Shown in pieces: positions 1 through 9,018 of a stretch of 62,388 nucleotides of DNA. The first letter of the stretch is position 1. Each line of letters opens with the position of its first letter. The notes under the pieces are model-generated. The model ran no database searches. It was not told the DNA's origin and saw nothing but the letters and a program-made list of their open reading frames with translations. The DNA is from Sphingobacteriia bacterium (GTDB lineage Bacteria > Bacteroidota > Bacteroidia > NS11-12g > UBA955): the NCBI GenBank assembly GCA_021151535.1, contig JAGKXC010000003.1, forward strand, positions 1 to 62,388. Direction: 5' to 3'. Both the position numbers and the translations under genes were made by a program.

Positions 1-1496
1 GCAATACTTTGGTTTTTTTCCTTGCTTAATGCTACCATCAAACCGTTGTACTGTTTTAAAATCATGCCCAAGCCATATACTTGGGTGAGCTGCATTCGGT
101 GAAATTTTCTTCTCTCATCTTCCAGAATTTCCTCCAAATCTTTGGATTTGGGTTGCGCATCAAAAAACTGAGTAATGCGGAAATCACTGATGATATTTTG
201 GGCCCGAATTGGGGTAATTAACACCATGCCATCGAGTGATGTACAACGTGAAAGTGCCACATAAACCTGACCTGGAGCAAAACTCTTTCCTGCATCAATC
301 ATGGCTTTCTCAAAGGTTAAACCTTGGCTTTTGTGAATGGTGATCGCCCAAGCCAAACGAACGGGGAATTGCTCAAACGACCCCATTTCTTCCTGTTCAA
401 CGCTTTGTTTTTCAGCGTCGTACGTGTACTTTAAATTCTTCCAAGTTTCTTTCCCAATTTCCAATTCTGGCGCCCCATCGTTGCAATCAACCCATATTTT
501 ATCATTGGTGATTTTGGTGAGTTTGCCAATTTTTCCATTGAAGTAGCGGCGTTCCCAGGAGGAATCGTTTTTCACGAACATCACTTGGGCGCCTACTTTT
601 AAACGCAAAATGCCTTCCGTTGGGAAACTGGTTTCATTGAATTCTCCAGCTACTTTGGCCACGAATTTCAATTCTGCTTCTTCCAATGCGAGCAATTCTT
701 GCTCATTGATAGCTTCTGCTTGTTTATTGTGCGTGGTTAATGTAATCCAACCCGGTTCGTTGGGTTTGAAATCCGGTTGAACCCTTTCGGCCAAATTTTC
801 GTAATCCCAACTTTCCATGCTGTTGCTGCGGATTTGGTTCAATAGAGAAATAAATCCGCGGTCTTGCTGACGGTAAACCTTTGATAATTCAATGGTTACG
901 GGGTTGAGGTGCTGATATATTTTAGAAGAAAAGAAGAATTCAGAAGTGTAATATTGTTGGAGTAGGGGACGTTCGTACTCGGTAATAACTGGAGGCAGCT
1001 GAAATAAATCGCCAATCATCAATAATTGCACACCGCCAAATGGCGCGCCGTTGTTGCGGGTAAATCTTAAAGAAAGGTCAATGGCATCCAAAATATCGGC
1101 TCTTACCATGGAAATTTCATCAATAACCAGTAATTCCATGGCTTGGAACAGATCCCTTTTCACTTTTGGATAGTGGAAATGTTCGCGAATCATAGGGATA
1201 TTATTGGCCATGTTGGGATCGCAAGGTTCTTGCGTAGGCAGGAATGCACGGGTTGGCAAACCAAACATAGAGTGGATGGTGCTCCCGCCCGCGTTGATTG
1301 CCGCGACGCCAGTAGGTGCCACAACCACCGTTTTTTTAAGGGTTTGGCTTAGCAGTTTTTTCAGGAAAGTGGTTTTACCTGTACCCGCTTTACCGGTTAA
1401 AAACACGGATCTGTTGGTATCGTTCACAAAGCGATAGGCCAAGTCGTACTCGGGGTTTTCCGAATTTTCGGGCGATATATTTTCCGGTTTTTTCAA
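1..1496 (-). CDS. PIF1/RecD-like superfamily 1 DNA helicase (partial, 3' end cut off)
   Basis: This is an ATP-dependent DNA helicase of the PIF1/RecD2-like type common in Bacteroidota. About 498 codons are visible and the reading frame runs open off the left edge. Motifs in order are Walker A GKAGTGKTT near residue 35, motif Ia VVVAPTGVAA, Walker B DEISMV, motif III GDLFQLPPV, and late motifs TIHKSQGLTF and YVALSR. The start is a TTG at 1496: a TAG stop lies two codons upstream in frame, and the first ATG is inside the helicase core, after Walker A. The stop of the upstream E1 gene is only 7 bases away, so the two may be co-transcribed. The missing C-terminus could carry an HRDC or helix-turn-helix domain. 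Family assignment is secure; substrate and role are inferred from the family. Confidence 0.85.
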   Translation of the reverse strand, partial: MKKPENISPENSENPEYDLAYRFVNDTNRSVFLTGKAGTGKTTFLKKLLSQTLKKTVVVAPTGVAAINAGGSTIHSMFGLPTRAFLPTQEPCDPNMANNIPMIREHFHYPKVKRDLFQAMELLVIDEISMVRADILDAIDLSLRFTRNNGAPFGGVQLLMIGDLFQLPPVITEYERPLLQQYYTSEFFFSSKIYQHLNPVTIELSKVYRQQDRGFISLLNQIRSNSMESWDYENLAERVQPDFKPNEPGWITLTTHNKQAEAINEQELLALEEAELKFVAKVAGEFNETSFPTEGILRLKVGAQVMFVKNDSSWERRYFNGKIGKLTKITNDKIWVDCNDGAPELEIGKETWKNLKYTYDAEKQSVEQEEMGSFEQFPVRLAWAITIHKSQGLTFEKAMIDAGKSFAPGQVYVALSRCTSLDGMVLITPIRAQNIISDFRITQFFDAQPKSKDLEEILEDERRKFHRMQLTQVYGLGMILKQYNGLMVALSKEKNQSI

Positions 1497-1503
1497 GGCC
1501 TAA

Positions 1504-3498
1504 TTAGAAATTGATCAATTCGTTAAGTGTTTCTTTCAGGCGATTCCAAGGAAGAAAATGATCTTCTAGTGATTTTGCCAACGGAACGGGGGTATCCAAA
1601 CTCCCTAAACGTTTTACAGGCGCATCCAAGTAAGTGAATGCATTTTCAGAAATCCAAGCGGCGATATCGGAGGCGATGCTTCCCGTAATGGTGTCTTCAG
1701 TAAGTACAAGCACTTTGCCCGTTTCTTTGATTTGTTCCAAAACGGTTTCTTTATCCCAAGGAAGTAGGGTTCTTAGGTCGATAATTCTGCATGGGAATTG
1801 GTTTTCCTTACAAATTTCGATGGCTTTATGAACGCCCCAACCATAAGTAACGATACAAACTTCATCACCCAAATTATGCACTACTGCTTTTCCTTCTTCA
1901 ATGGCATAGGGCGATTCGGGTACTGCCGCATTAATGCTTCGATAGAGGTATTTGTGTTCAAAGAATAGCACGGGGTTTGGGTCTTCTAAGGCGCGCAATA
2001 AAAGGCCTTTGGCGTCTGCTGGATTGGAAGGGTAATATATTTTTAGGCCGGGCACATGATAGAACCATGCTTCGGTACTTTGTGAGTGGAAGGGCCCGGC
2101 CTGAACGCCGGCGCCGGTAGGCATTCGCACTACCACATCGGCGCATTGCCCCCAACGGTAATGGCTCTTGGCCAGATTGTTCACAATCTGGTTGTAGCCA
2201 CAGGTAACAAAATCAGCAAATTGCATCTCCACAACGGCCTTCTGTTTGGCAATGCTCAAACCATAACCGGCGCCGAGGATAGAACTTTCTGTGATGGGGG
2301 TATTCCTAACCCTGTCTTTGCCGAATTTCTCTAAAAACCCTTCCGTAACTTTAAAAACTCCGCCATATTCGGCAACATCCTGTCCCATGATAACCGCTTG
2401 CGGATGCCTTTCCATTCCTTGCCATAAAGCTTCCCTAATGGCATCTACCAAACGCAGTTCCCGCGATGCTTCAGGCGCACTTTGATAAAGTGGGAGCCCA
2501 TCAAACGCATCGCCCGATAATGGCGCGTACATATCGGAAAGCTCCTCTTCTAAATTGGGTTCTACTTCAGGTTCTGCAAAAACTTGCTCCAACCCCAATT
2601 CAATTTCTTGAATCATCTCCGCCCGGTAATTGGCTATCAATGTGGGGGTTAAAACCCCTATATTTAATAAATACTGTTCAAAATTCTCAACCGGATCCTT
2701 TTTGGCCCATTCTTCAAACAAATGCGGTGGTACGTATTTAACACCAGAGGCTTCCTCATGTCCGCGCATTCTGAAGGTTAAACATTCCAACAGCACCGGG
2801 CGGGGGTTTTCTCTCATTGATTGTGAAAGCTTTGTAACGGTGCTGTACACTTCTAATATGTTATTGCCATCTACTTGTACGGCTTCCATGCCGTAGCCAA
2901 TGCCTTTATCGATGAATTGTTTGCATCGAAATTGTTCATTTCCAGGGGTGCTTAGGCCATAGCCGTTATTTTCGATGAGAAATATCACAGGCAATTGCCA
3001 CACTGCGGCCACGTTCATGGCTTCATGGAAATCCCCTTCGCTCGTTCCTCCATCGCCCGAAAAAACCAGGGTTACTTTATTTCTTTGGTTGAGTAAATTC
3101 GACAATGCAATGCCGTTGGCCACGCCCAGCATGGCCCCGAGATGGGAAATCATGCCTACAATCGAATATTCGTTGGTTCCGAAGTGAAAGCTTCGCTCTC
3201 TACCTTTGGAAAATCCGCTTTTTTTGCCTTGCCACTGGGCAAATAATTTGGCAAATGGGATTGATCGGGTAGTGAAAACGCCTAGATTTCGGTGTAAAGG
3301 AAGGATGTATTCATCGGTGTCGAGGGCCATGGTTGCGCCCACAGCAATCGCTTCTTGACCAATGCCACTGAACCATTTTCCTACTTTCCCTTGGCGAAGG
3401 AGTACCAGCATTTTGTCTTCAATGATGCGCGGTTTTAAAATTCCGCGATACAAACTCAGTAATTCTGCCTCGGTAAATTCAAATTTGCTGTAATCCAT
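1504..3498 (-). CDS. Alpha-ketoacid dehydrogenase E1, fused alpha and beta subunits
   Basis: This is the thiamine-diphosphate-dependent E1 of a 2-oxoacid dehydrogenase complex, most like branched-chain (2-oxoisovalerate) dehydrogenase, with both subunits on one chain of 664 residues. Residues 1 to about 330 are the alpha part, with the cofactor motif starting GDGGTSEGDFHEAMN and ending ENNGYGLS. Residues from about 350 on are the beta part, starting LRLVDAIREALWQGM and containing MGQDVAEYGGVFKVT and a transketolase C-terminal fold. I start at ATG 3498 (MDYSKF), where family similarity begins; an in-frame ATG at 3543 would add 15 residues unlike the family. The E2 and E3 partners are not in the window. 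Substrate (branched-chain, pyruvate or 2-oxoglutarate) cannot be settled from sequence alone. The helicase gene follows 7 bases downstream. Confidence 0.9.
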   Translation of the reverse strand: MDYSKFEFTEAELLSLYRGILKPRIIEDKMLVLLRQGKVGKWFSGIGQEAIAVGATMALDTDEYILPLHRNLGVFTTRSIPFAKLFAQWQGKKSGFSKGRERSFHFGTNEYSIVGMISHLGAMLGVANGIALSNLLNQRNKVTLVFSGDGGTSEGDFHEAMNVAAVWQLPVIFLIENNGYGLSTPGNEQFRCKQFIDKGIGYGMEAVQVDGNNILEVYSTVTKLSQSMRENPRPVLLECLTFRMRGHEEASGVKYVPPHLFEEWAKKDPVENFEQYLLNIGVLTPTLIANYRAEMIQEIELGLEQVFAEPEVEPNLEEELSDMYAPLSGDAFDGLPLYQSAPEASRELRLVDAIREALWQGMERHPQAVIMGQDVAEYGGVFKVTEGFLEKFGKDRVRNTPITESSILGAGYGLSIAKQKAVVEMQFADFVTCGYNQIVNNLAKSHYRWGQCADVVVRMPTGAGVQAGPFHSQSTEAWFYHVPGLKIYYPSNPADAKGLLLRALEDPNPVLFFEHKYLYRSINAAVPESPYAIEEGKAVVHNLGDEVCIVTYGWGVHKAIEICKENQFPCRIIDLRTLLPWDKETVLEQIKETGKVLVLTEDTITGSIASDIAAWISENAFTYLDAPVKRLGSLDTPVPLAKSLEDHFLPWNRLKETLNELINF

Positions 3499-3581
3499 AA
3501 AATTTCTCAATCTCAAAAGTGCCCGATTTACAGGGCATTGCACTTGTTTTGATGATAATCTTCACAATTTTACATTTTTAT

Positions 3582-3609
3582 TTGCAACCTTTACAAATGT
3601 GCGCGTCAT
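3582..3609 (+). promoter_or_regulatory. Predicted ECF-sigma promoter of the sigma operon
   Basis: TTGCAACCTTT at 3582-3592 is followed by CGTCAT at 3604-3609. The AAC-type -35 and CGTC-type -10 are classic ECF sigma elements, and GCAACC to CGTCAT measures 20 bases start to start. The same two elements at the same distance precede the surface-protein gene at 51074. Transcription would start about 10 bases before the sigma TTG start at 3624. Autoregulation is inferred. Confidence 0.6.
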
Positions 3610-3623
3610 AAATACGAATCAAC

Positions 3624-4178
3624 TTGTTAACAAATGAGGAAATCATAGAAGGATGCATTCGCAAGGACAGGCAAGCTCAACGGGCACTGTATGAAAAATA
3701 TGCCCCGAAAATGCTGAGTTTCTGCCGCCGTTACAGCGATCATTCTCAAGAAGCCCAAGATTTGTTACAAGATGGATTCATCAAGGTCTTTGACAGTATC
3801 GCATCGCTAAAAAATCACTCCCAATTAGAAGGGTGGATGACGCGCGTGTTTATCAATCTAGCACTTTCTCGTTTTAGAAAAAGGCAAAACGGTCCACAGT
3901 TTACAGATGTAGAAGTGGCTGAAGCAGTTTCTGAAGAAGATGAGATGATTGATAATCAGCCGCTGAGTTTAAAAGAAGTGATGGCATGCTTGCAAATGGT
4001 TCCTGAAAAATATCGCATGGTTTTAAATATGTATGCGATTGATGGATTGAGCCACCGGGAAATTGCTGAATGGTTACAAACCACAGAAAGCAATACCAAA
4101 AGCATGTTGAGCAGAGCGAGAAAGATGTTAAAAGACATTGTAGAACAAACTAGAAAAAACAACACTGGAAAACAGTAA
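3624..4178 (+). CDS. RNA polymerase sigma factor, ECF (sigma-70 family)
   Basis: A 184-residue extracytoplasmic-function sigma factor. Region 2 lies at about residues 20-85 (core-binding stretch DLLQDGFIKVFDSI), and region 4 at about 120-172 with the helix-turn-helix LSHREIAEWLQTTESNTKSM. It starts with TTG at 3624: an in-frame TAA at 3609 leaves no earlier start, and the nearby ATG at 3634 is out of frame. The next gene looks like its membrane anti-sigma partner and its frame overlaps the sigma C-terminus, so the two are probably translationally coupled. A candidate ECF promoter directly upstream suggests autoregulation. The third gene of the unit encodes a secreted T9SS protein, so the signal sensed is probably at the envelope. 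Family is certain; the regulon is inferred. Confidence 0.9.
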   Translation: MLTNEEIIEGCIRKDRQAQRALYEKYAPKMLSFCRRYSDHSQEAQDLLQDGFIKVFDSIASLKNHSQLEGWMTRVFINLALSRFRKRQNGPQFTDVEVAEAVSEEDEMIDNQPLSLKEVMACLQMVPEKYRMVLNMYAIDGLSHREIAEWLQTTESNTKSMLSRARKMLKDIVEQTRKNNTGKQ

Positions 4179-4215
4179 AAAACATATCGACGAATGGTTA
4201 AGAGATCAGGTAGAG

Positions 4216-5601
4216 GTGTCTGATTTCGACGCAATGCTTCCGGCTCCTTGGGAGGCGTTAGAAGCAGCCATGGATCGTAAAGAACGCCAGCGGAAAAGTT
4301 TCATATGGTATAGTATTGCCGCTGGCGTTCTGGTTGTTTTGATGGGTTCTGTGTTTGCTTATTTGAATCACAAACCTGCGCATGTGGCGAATTCTCAGCC
4401 GGCGAAATCAGGTGAATCTCAACATACTCAAAATACTACAAGTGCAAATCAGTCTGCTGTTTCAGGAAATGCAACATCAGAAAATGCAGTTGTAGACAAT
4501 AGCGTTTCGGGCGATGCTCCGTTAACCGAATCCAATACAAATAATTCTAATTTAAGCGAGGCTGCATCTGCTCTTAATACTAATCCAGTGCAGAAGATTG
4601 CAAATTCTTCACCAGCGCAGAAGACTGCTTTAAAAACTAGTCCTGTTTCGCCAAATAACAATCCAATAGCAATTAAGGTATCATCGCCAGTTGCACCGAT
4701 ATTGGAATCTACACTTCCAATGTTGGTATCTGCAGATTTGAAGTCGCAAGAGATTTTAAGTAAAGGTTTGCTATATATGGTGGTTGAACCAATGGTTTTA
4801 GGTGAGGAATTAGTGGCAGAAAACCAATTGAGATCTGCGGCTAAATCGCCAGCATTTGAAGGGGCTCAGCAGGATCCTAATAAAGTATTGGGCTCATGGT
4901 TAATGGAAATTAGTGCAGATCAAAACCAAACGGGATTAACGTATTCACCTAACCAAAACTGGGGTGATTACGTGCACAAGAATTATTTCAAACACATGAA
5001 AGAGGGTGAGTTTGCATTGAATGGCGCGCGAGTTCATGTGGCAATTATGAAGCAAATTACGCCGCACAGCTATGTGAAAGCGGGTATTGCATGGGCGCAA
5101 AACAGAACAGCACAACATTTTAATTTTATGGATAGCATGCCTGCTGTGGTTTCGGCCAATCAACAGGCAGATGTATATGGGAATTATCCAATTTTCGGAT
5201 ATTTATCGCCAGGACCTAAAGTACAATTCGACGGAAAAACCCAGTATCAATGGATTTCATTGCCTGTGGGTTGGGTAGGGAATTATACCATTGGTAAGAA
5301 TTGGGCGATTTCTCCGGAAATAGTAATTCAACCCAATAAAATTAGTTTAACTACAAATTCCAAAACCTTAGATTATCAAACTTTGCAATTGAAAGATTTG
5401 AATGCAAATGATTATCGCAGTTGGGTTTGGGGAGCGCGTTTAGCGGTAGGGTTGGAAAAAAGATTGAACTATGCCAACGCTGTAGGTTTGCGGATGAATA
5501 CGCAAGGTTTGGTTCAATCCATGAACTTGAAAAATAGTCCTGTTCAGTCTCGTGGCTGGAATATGGGATTGTCGGTTTACTATGTTGTACGAATAGATTA
5601 A
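4216..5601 (+). CDS. Membrane-anchored anti-sigma-like protein with predicted outer-membrane beta-barrel-like C-terminus
   Basis: The 461-residue protein has three parts: a short cytoplasmic segment with the pattern FDAMLPAPWEALEAAMD seen at the N-terminus of Bacteroidota anti-sigma-like proteins; one membrane helix at about residues 29-50 (YSIAAGVLVVLMGSVFAYL); and an Asn/Ser/Ala-rich linker of about 120 residues, then some 260 residues rich in alternating strands, ending in an aromatic strand SVYYVVRID like an outer-membrane barrel. The coordinates use the GTG at 4216. The frame is open back to 4144, and its translation upstream (KKHIDEWLRDQVEV) looks like genuine protein, so the true start is probably a non-ATG codon such as CTG at 4165, overlapping the sigma gene. 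It probably holds the sigma factor at the membrane; this is inferred from position and layout. A plain envelope protein is the alternative. Confidence 0.6.
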   Translation: MSDFDAMLPAPWEALEAAMDRKERQRKSFIWYSIAAGVLVVLMGSVFAYLNHKPAHVANSQPAKSGESQHTQNTTSANQSAVSGNATSENAVVDNSVSGDAPLTESNTNNSNLSEAASALNTNPVQKIANSSPAQKTALKTSPVSPNNNPIAIKVSSPVAPILESTLPMLVSADLKSQEILSKGLLYMVVEPMVLGEELVAENQLRSAAKSPAFEGAQQDPNKVLGSWLMEISADQNQTGLTYSPNQNWGDYVHKNYFKHMKEGEFALNGARVHVAIMKQITPHSYVKAGIAWAQNRTAQHFNFMDSMPAVVSANQQADVYGNYPIFGYLSPGPKVQFDGKTQYQWISLPVGWVGNYTIGKNWAISPEIVIQPNKISLTTNSKTLDYQTLQLKDLNANDYRSWVWGARLAVGLEKRLNYANAVGLRMNTQGLVQSMNLKNSPVQSRGWNMGLSVYYVVRID

Positions 5602-5648
5602 TCGAAAAAGTGAAGAAAAATAGTTTCATATGGTATAACTTGCAGAAA

Positions 5649-8096
5649 ATGAATCGTTCAACGCTATTGGTTGTGCTATTGTTTCTCTGCAGTCTTTCGA
5701 AGGCGCAGGTGTTACAACCTATGGGCCCGGCATTGCCAGGTAAGGTTGTAGCATCTTTTGCTTCGGGGAACGATTATTTGGCGCTTTTCGATGAAATTAC
5801 TACAACCGAGAAAAATGATTTTACTTTAGCGAGATGGAATGGAGTTTATTGGAAATACTATCCCGGATTAACTACGCCACCTCCTGTTACCACTACAAAT
5901 GGTACATATAATTTTCATTCAGTAGCTTTATTTAGAGATACCATTTATGCCGCTGCTTACATTGCAGATGCACAAAGAGATGCAGAAGTTCCTATTTCTC
6001 ATTTGTATAAGTGGAATGGCGTGAAATGGGTTCCTGAAATTGGTGTGGTAGATACTCGAAACAATGGAATTATTTCCATGACCGTATTTGATGATAAGCT
6101 AATCGTTGCAGGATTGTTTTCGAATACTGTAGATGGGAATCCTGTTCAGAATATTGCTGCATATGACGGAACCAAGTGGACGTATCTCGGAAATAACAGC
6201 ACAGATCAAGGAACAAATGGTGTAATTAAGAGTTTGGCAGTAGCAGGAAATCGCTTGTATATAGCGGGTGATTTCAATAAGTTTTGTGGTACCACAACGG
6301 GTAACATTGCCTATTATACTGCTGCAAATGGCGGTTGGGGTGGAATTGGAAGTCCGTTCAACGGCGAAATTATGGAGCTCACATCGTATGATGGGAAATT
6401 GGCAGCATTGGGATTAAATAACAGCATAAAAACAATCAATATTTTTCAAGGTACATGGGGCGATGCCTTACAAGTTGATACTTTTAGTACCTTTAATCCG
6501 GTAACCATTGCTGGCGCTGGTAAAAACCTGCTCATTGGTGGAACTTTTGTAAAAAATGGTGCGGGAACTACGTTGTTAACCTTTGATGGTGTGGCATTTG
6601 GATTAACTGGAAACAGAATTGTGGGTTCATTTTCTTTAGGACAACGCGGTAACCAACCGTTCATTTGGGGGAATTTTACTGAATCCAATACCGGTATTCG
6701 TAATTTCTCCAGAATAGAAGTAGAAGCTGGAAATTTGTATGGTGATGTGTATTACGATTTGAATACCAATTGCTTGAAAGATGACAATGAAATTGGTTTG
6801 CGTGGCATAATGGTGAGGTTGATGAATAAAGTTACAGGTGTTTCTTATTTTACTGTAACCGATAGTTCTGGCAGATTCTCTACCGCCTTGCCAACTGGCG
6901 ATTACAATATTTACATTTCTCCTGGCAAATATTTGGGTTCATCTTGTATCGCCAATTCTTCTGCAAGAATTAGAGCGGGTGTATATTCTTCTATTTCAAT
7001 GGGATATTATCAGTATCCATCCATTGTGGATGTTTCGGTGAAATCATTTTCTATCATCCCTAACTCTGTAAAGCCAGGTAGTGAAATGAAGGTGATTGTA
7101 CTGGTGAAAAATCACGGAGCATTGCCGCTTTCTGCAGGTACTATCCAATTGATTCATCCATCCAGATTAACCGGTTTTGTTTCTAATCCTCCTGCTGATA
7201 ATTATAATGGAACCGAAGCTACCTATGCATTGAATGGTTTGCCAGCATTTACCGAAAAAGCATTTGAAATCACTTTGAGCTTACCAACAGATGCCGCTGA
7301 AGATGAGTTATTTGATGTGCAATTGAAAACAGGTTCATTGTTGACCTCCTCTGATCAAGATTTGTCTGATAATTCTGATACAGTTTCATTGAGTCTTGCG
7401 AGAAGATCTGGTTCAGGAGCAGTGGTTAAAACTAGTACTGATGGAGCTAAAATTGATTATCAACGCAAGAAATGGAAGTATCGTGTTGATTTTACCAACG
7501 TGAGTGCTGAGTTTGTGAAGCGTACTGTAATGATCGATACTATCGATTCGAAACTGCCTTTACAAAGAATTAATGTAACCGGTTTTTATCCTGCACAAAC
7601 CAAATTAAGCATGCAACAAGGTCGAATTTTGGTGGTAGATTTCCCAACTGCAAATCTTTCGGCTTATGAAGCTAATCCTAGTCAGGCAGTAGGTTTTGTA
7701 GAATATGAAGTGGAATTAATTAACCAATTGACTATTGGTACCCAAGTGAAAAATGTTGCTTACGTGGATTTTGATAGCAAATGGATCGATCATTCTGCCA
7801 ATTGTTTAGTGAAGTTAGATGACTTAACCGCTGCAGAGAAATTTAATAAGCAGTCGCATTTCAGTATTTCTCCAAATCCAAGCAAAGGAGTCTTCCAGGT
7901 TGCAGGAAAAGATGCTTATGCTCAGTCATTGTTACAACAATCACAAGATTTGGGTTGGATGGCATATGATGTATTGGGTAGAGAAGTGGCAAAAGGATCC
8001 TTACAGTCTCAAAAGATAGACTTAAGCCACCTCAACAACGGATTGTATTCCGTTAAGATTGGACCTGAATCTATGATGATTCAGATTTTAAAGTAA
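5649..8096 (+). CDS. Secreted T9SS type A cargo protein with propeller-like repeats and SdrD-B-like domain
   Basis: An 815-residue secreted protein. Signal peptide MNRSTLLVVLLFLCSLSKAQ. Residues about 20-360 contain repeats of the form WNG-x-W and YDGTKW, as in T9SS-associated beta-propellers. At about 370-440 is an SdrD-B-like/carboxypeptidase-regulatory domain (GDVYYDLNTNCLKDDNEIGL). A conserved-repeat-like region follows, and the last 80 residues are a type A sorting tail (SISPNPSKGVFQV, then YDVLGREVAKG, ending MMIQILK). An in-frame GTG at 5610 would add 13 residues; the ATG at 5649 gives the better signal peptide. It follows the anti-sigma-like gene closely, so it is probably in the sigma operon and exposed on the cell surface. 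The ligand is unknown. It ends one base before the convergent meaB stop. Confidence 0.8.
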   Translation: MNRSTLLVVLLFLCSLSKAQVLQPMGPALPGKVVASFASGNDYLALFDEITTTEKNDFTLARWNGVYWKYYPGLTTPPPVTTTNGTYNFHSVALFRDTIYAAAYIADAQRDAEVPISHLYKWNGVKWVPEIGVVDTRNNGIISMTVFDDKLIVAGLFSNTVDGNPVQNIAAYDGTKWTYLGNNSTDQGTNGVIKSLAVAGNRLYIAGDFNKFCGTTTGNIAYYTAANGGWGGIGSPFNGEIMELTSYDGKLAALGLNNSIKTINIFQGTWGDALQVDTFSTFNPVTIAGAGKNLLIGGTFVKNGAGTTLLTFDGVAFGLTGNRIVGSFSLGQRGNQPFIWGNFTESNTGIRNFSRIEVEAGNLYGDVYYDLNTNCLKDDNEIGLRGIMVRLMNKVTGVSYFTVTDSSGRFSTALPTGDYNIYISPGKYLGSSCIANSSARIRAGVYSSISMGYYQYPSIVDVSVKSFSIIPNSVKPGSEMKVIVLVKNHGALPLSAGTIQLIHPSRLTGFVSNPPADNYNGTEATYALNGLPAFTEKAFEITLSLPTDAAEDELFDVQLKTGSLLTSSDQDLSDNSDTVSLSLARRSGSGAVVKTSTDGAKIDYQRKKWKYRVDFTNVSAEFVKRTVMIDTIDSKLPLQRINVTGFYPAQTKLSMQQGRILVVDFPTANLSAYEANPSQAVGFVEYEVELINQLTIGTQVKNVAYVDFDSKWIDHSANCLVKLDDLTAAEKFNKQSHFSISPNPSKGVFQVAGKDAYAQSLLQQSQDLGWMAYDVLGREVAKGSLQSQKIDLSHLNNGLYSVKIGPESMMIQILK

Positions 8097-8097
8097 A

Positions 8098-8994
8098 CTA
8101 TAAATATTTCTTTGCGATTTTGTAAATATTGGGCTCTTGATTTTGGCTCAATTTAGATTCAATGTCTGCCATGATTTCCTTCATGGGTAAATGTTTCATT
8201 TTTTCGCGTTGAACAATTTTATAAATTTTATCGGCCAGGAGTTGTTTGTATCTGAACTGTTTTTTGGCGATTTGCGCATGTCTTTGAATGGCATCTGACA
8301 GTATTTCAATGCCCGTAGATTGCGTTGCAACCGTTTGAACTACTGGGGTCTCCCAATTTTCTTTGCTTCGTGTATGGGCCAATTGTTTTAAGTGGTTGGC
8401 AAAAGTTTCCGCACCCTCTCTATCACTTTTGTTCACCACAAAAATATCTGCTATTTCCATGATGCCACTTTTTAAGGTTTGCACTTCATCGCCACTTTCC
8501 GGAACAGAAACCACCACAGTAGTATCAGCAATACCTGCAATTTCAATTTCACTTTGTCCTACGCCTACCGTTTCAATCACAATGAAATCAAAGCCAGCAT
8601 GTTTTAAAACATCGGTAATTTCAATAATAGCAGTAGATAAACCGCCCAATGAACCGCGAGAAGACACACTTCTAATGAACACGTTTTCATGAAGAAAAAG
8701 GCCCGGCATCCGCAATCTATCGCCTAAAAGAGAACCCAAATTAAAGGGCGATGATGGGTCAACTGCAACGATGGCTGTTTTATAGCCCAATGAACTCCAA
8801 TGCAATACCAACGCATTTACCAAAGAACTTTTACCGGCACCCGGAGGGCCTGTAAATCCCACAACTTTGGAATTCCCGTTGAGGTTTTCTAACAATTCAG
8901 CGGCTTTAGGATGCTGATTTTCAACCCATGAAATGGCTCTGGCGATGCTGCGTTCATCTCCACTGGCTATGCTATCTGGGGTAGGTTGAAACAT
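8098..8994 (-). CDS. meaB: Methylmalonyl-CoA mutase-associated GTPase MeaB (ArgK family)
   Basis: A 298-residue G3E-family P-loop GTPase that guards and reloads adenosylcobalamin-dependent methylmalonyl-CoA mutase. Visible motifs are Walker A GPPGAGKSS at about 49-57, VDPSSPF in the switch region, ETVGVGQSE at about 141-149, and the guanine-specificity motif NKSD near 197. Length is normal for the family. The mutase subunits are not in this window. The ATG at 8994 is preceded by CATCTTTG five bases upstream, a near match to the Bacteroidota -7 element. It lies downstream of tsaD on the same strand after a 24-base gap. Confidence 0.92.
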   Translation of the reverse strand: MFQPTPDSIASGDERSIARAISWVENQHPKAAELLENLNGNSKVVGFTGPPGAGKSSLVNALVLHWSSLGYKTAIVAVDPSSPFNLGSLLGDRLRMPGLFLHENVFIRSVSSRGSLGGLSTAIIEITDVLKHAGFDFIVIETVGVGQSEIEIAGIADTTVVVSVPESGDEVQTLKSGIMEIADIFVVNKSDREGAETFANHLKQLAHTRSKENWETPVVQTVATQSTGIEILSDAIQRHAQIAKKQFRYKQLLADKIYKIVQREKMKHLPMKEIMADIESKLSQNQEPNIYKIAKKYL

Positions 8995-9018
8995 GTTTCA
9001 AAGATGGTAAATTCTTTT

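Noticed and set aside
4297..5637. Identical 16-mer AGTTTCATATGGTATA at 4297 and 5622, in frame in both genes (SFIWY)
   Set aside because: One 16-base match is about what chance allows among all pairs in a window of this size, and flanks do not match.
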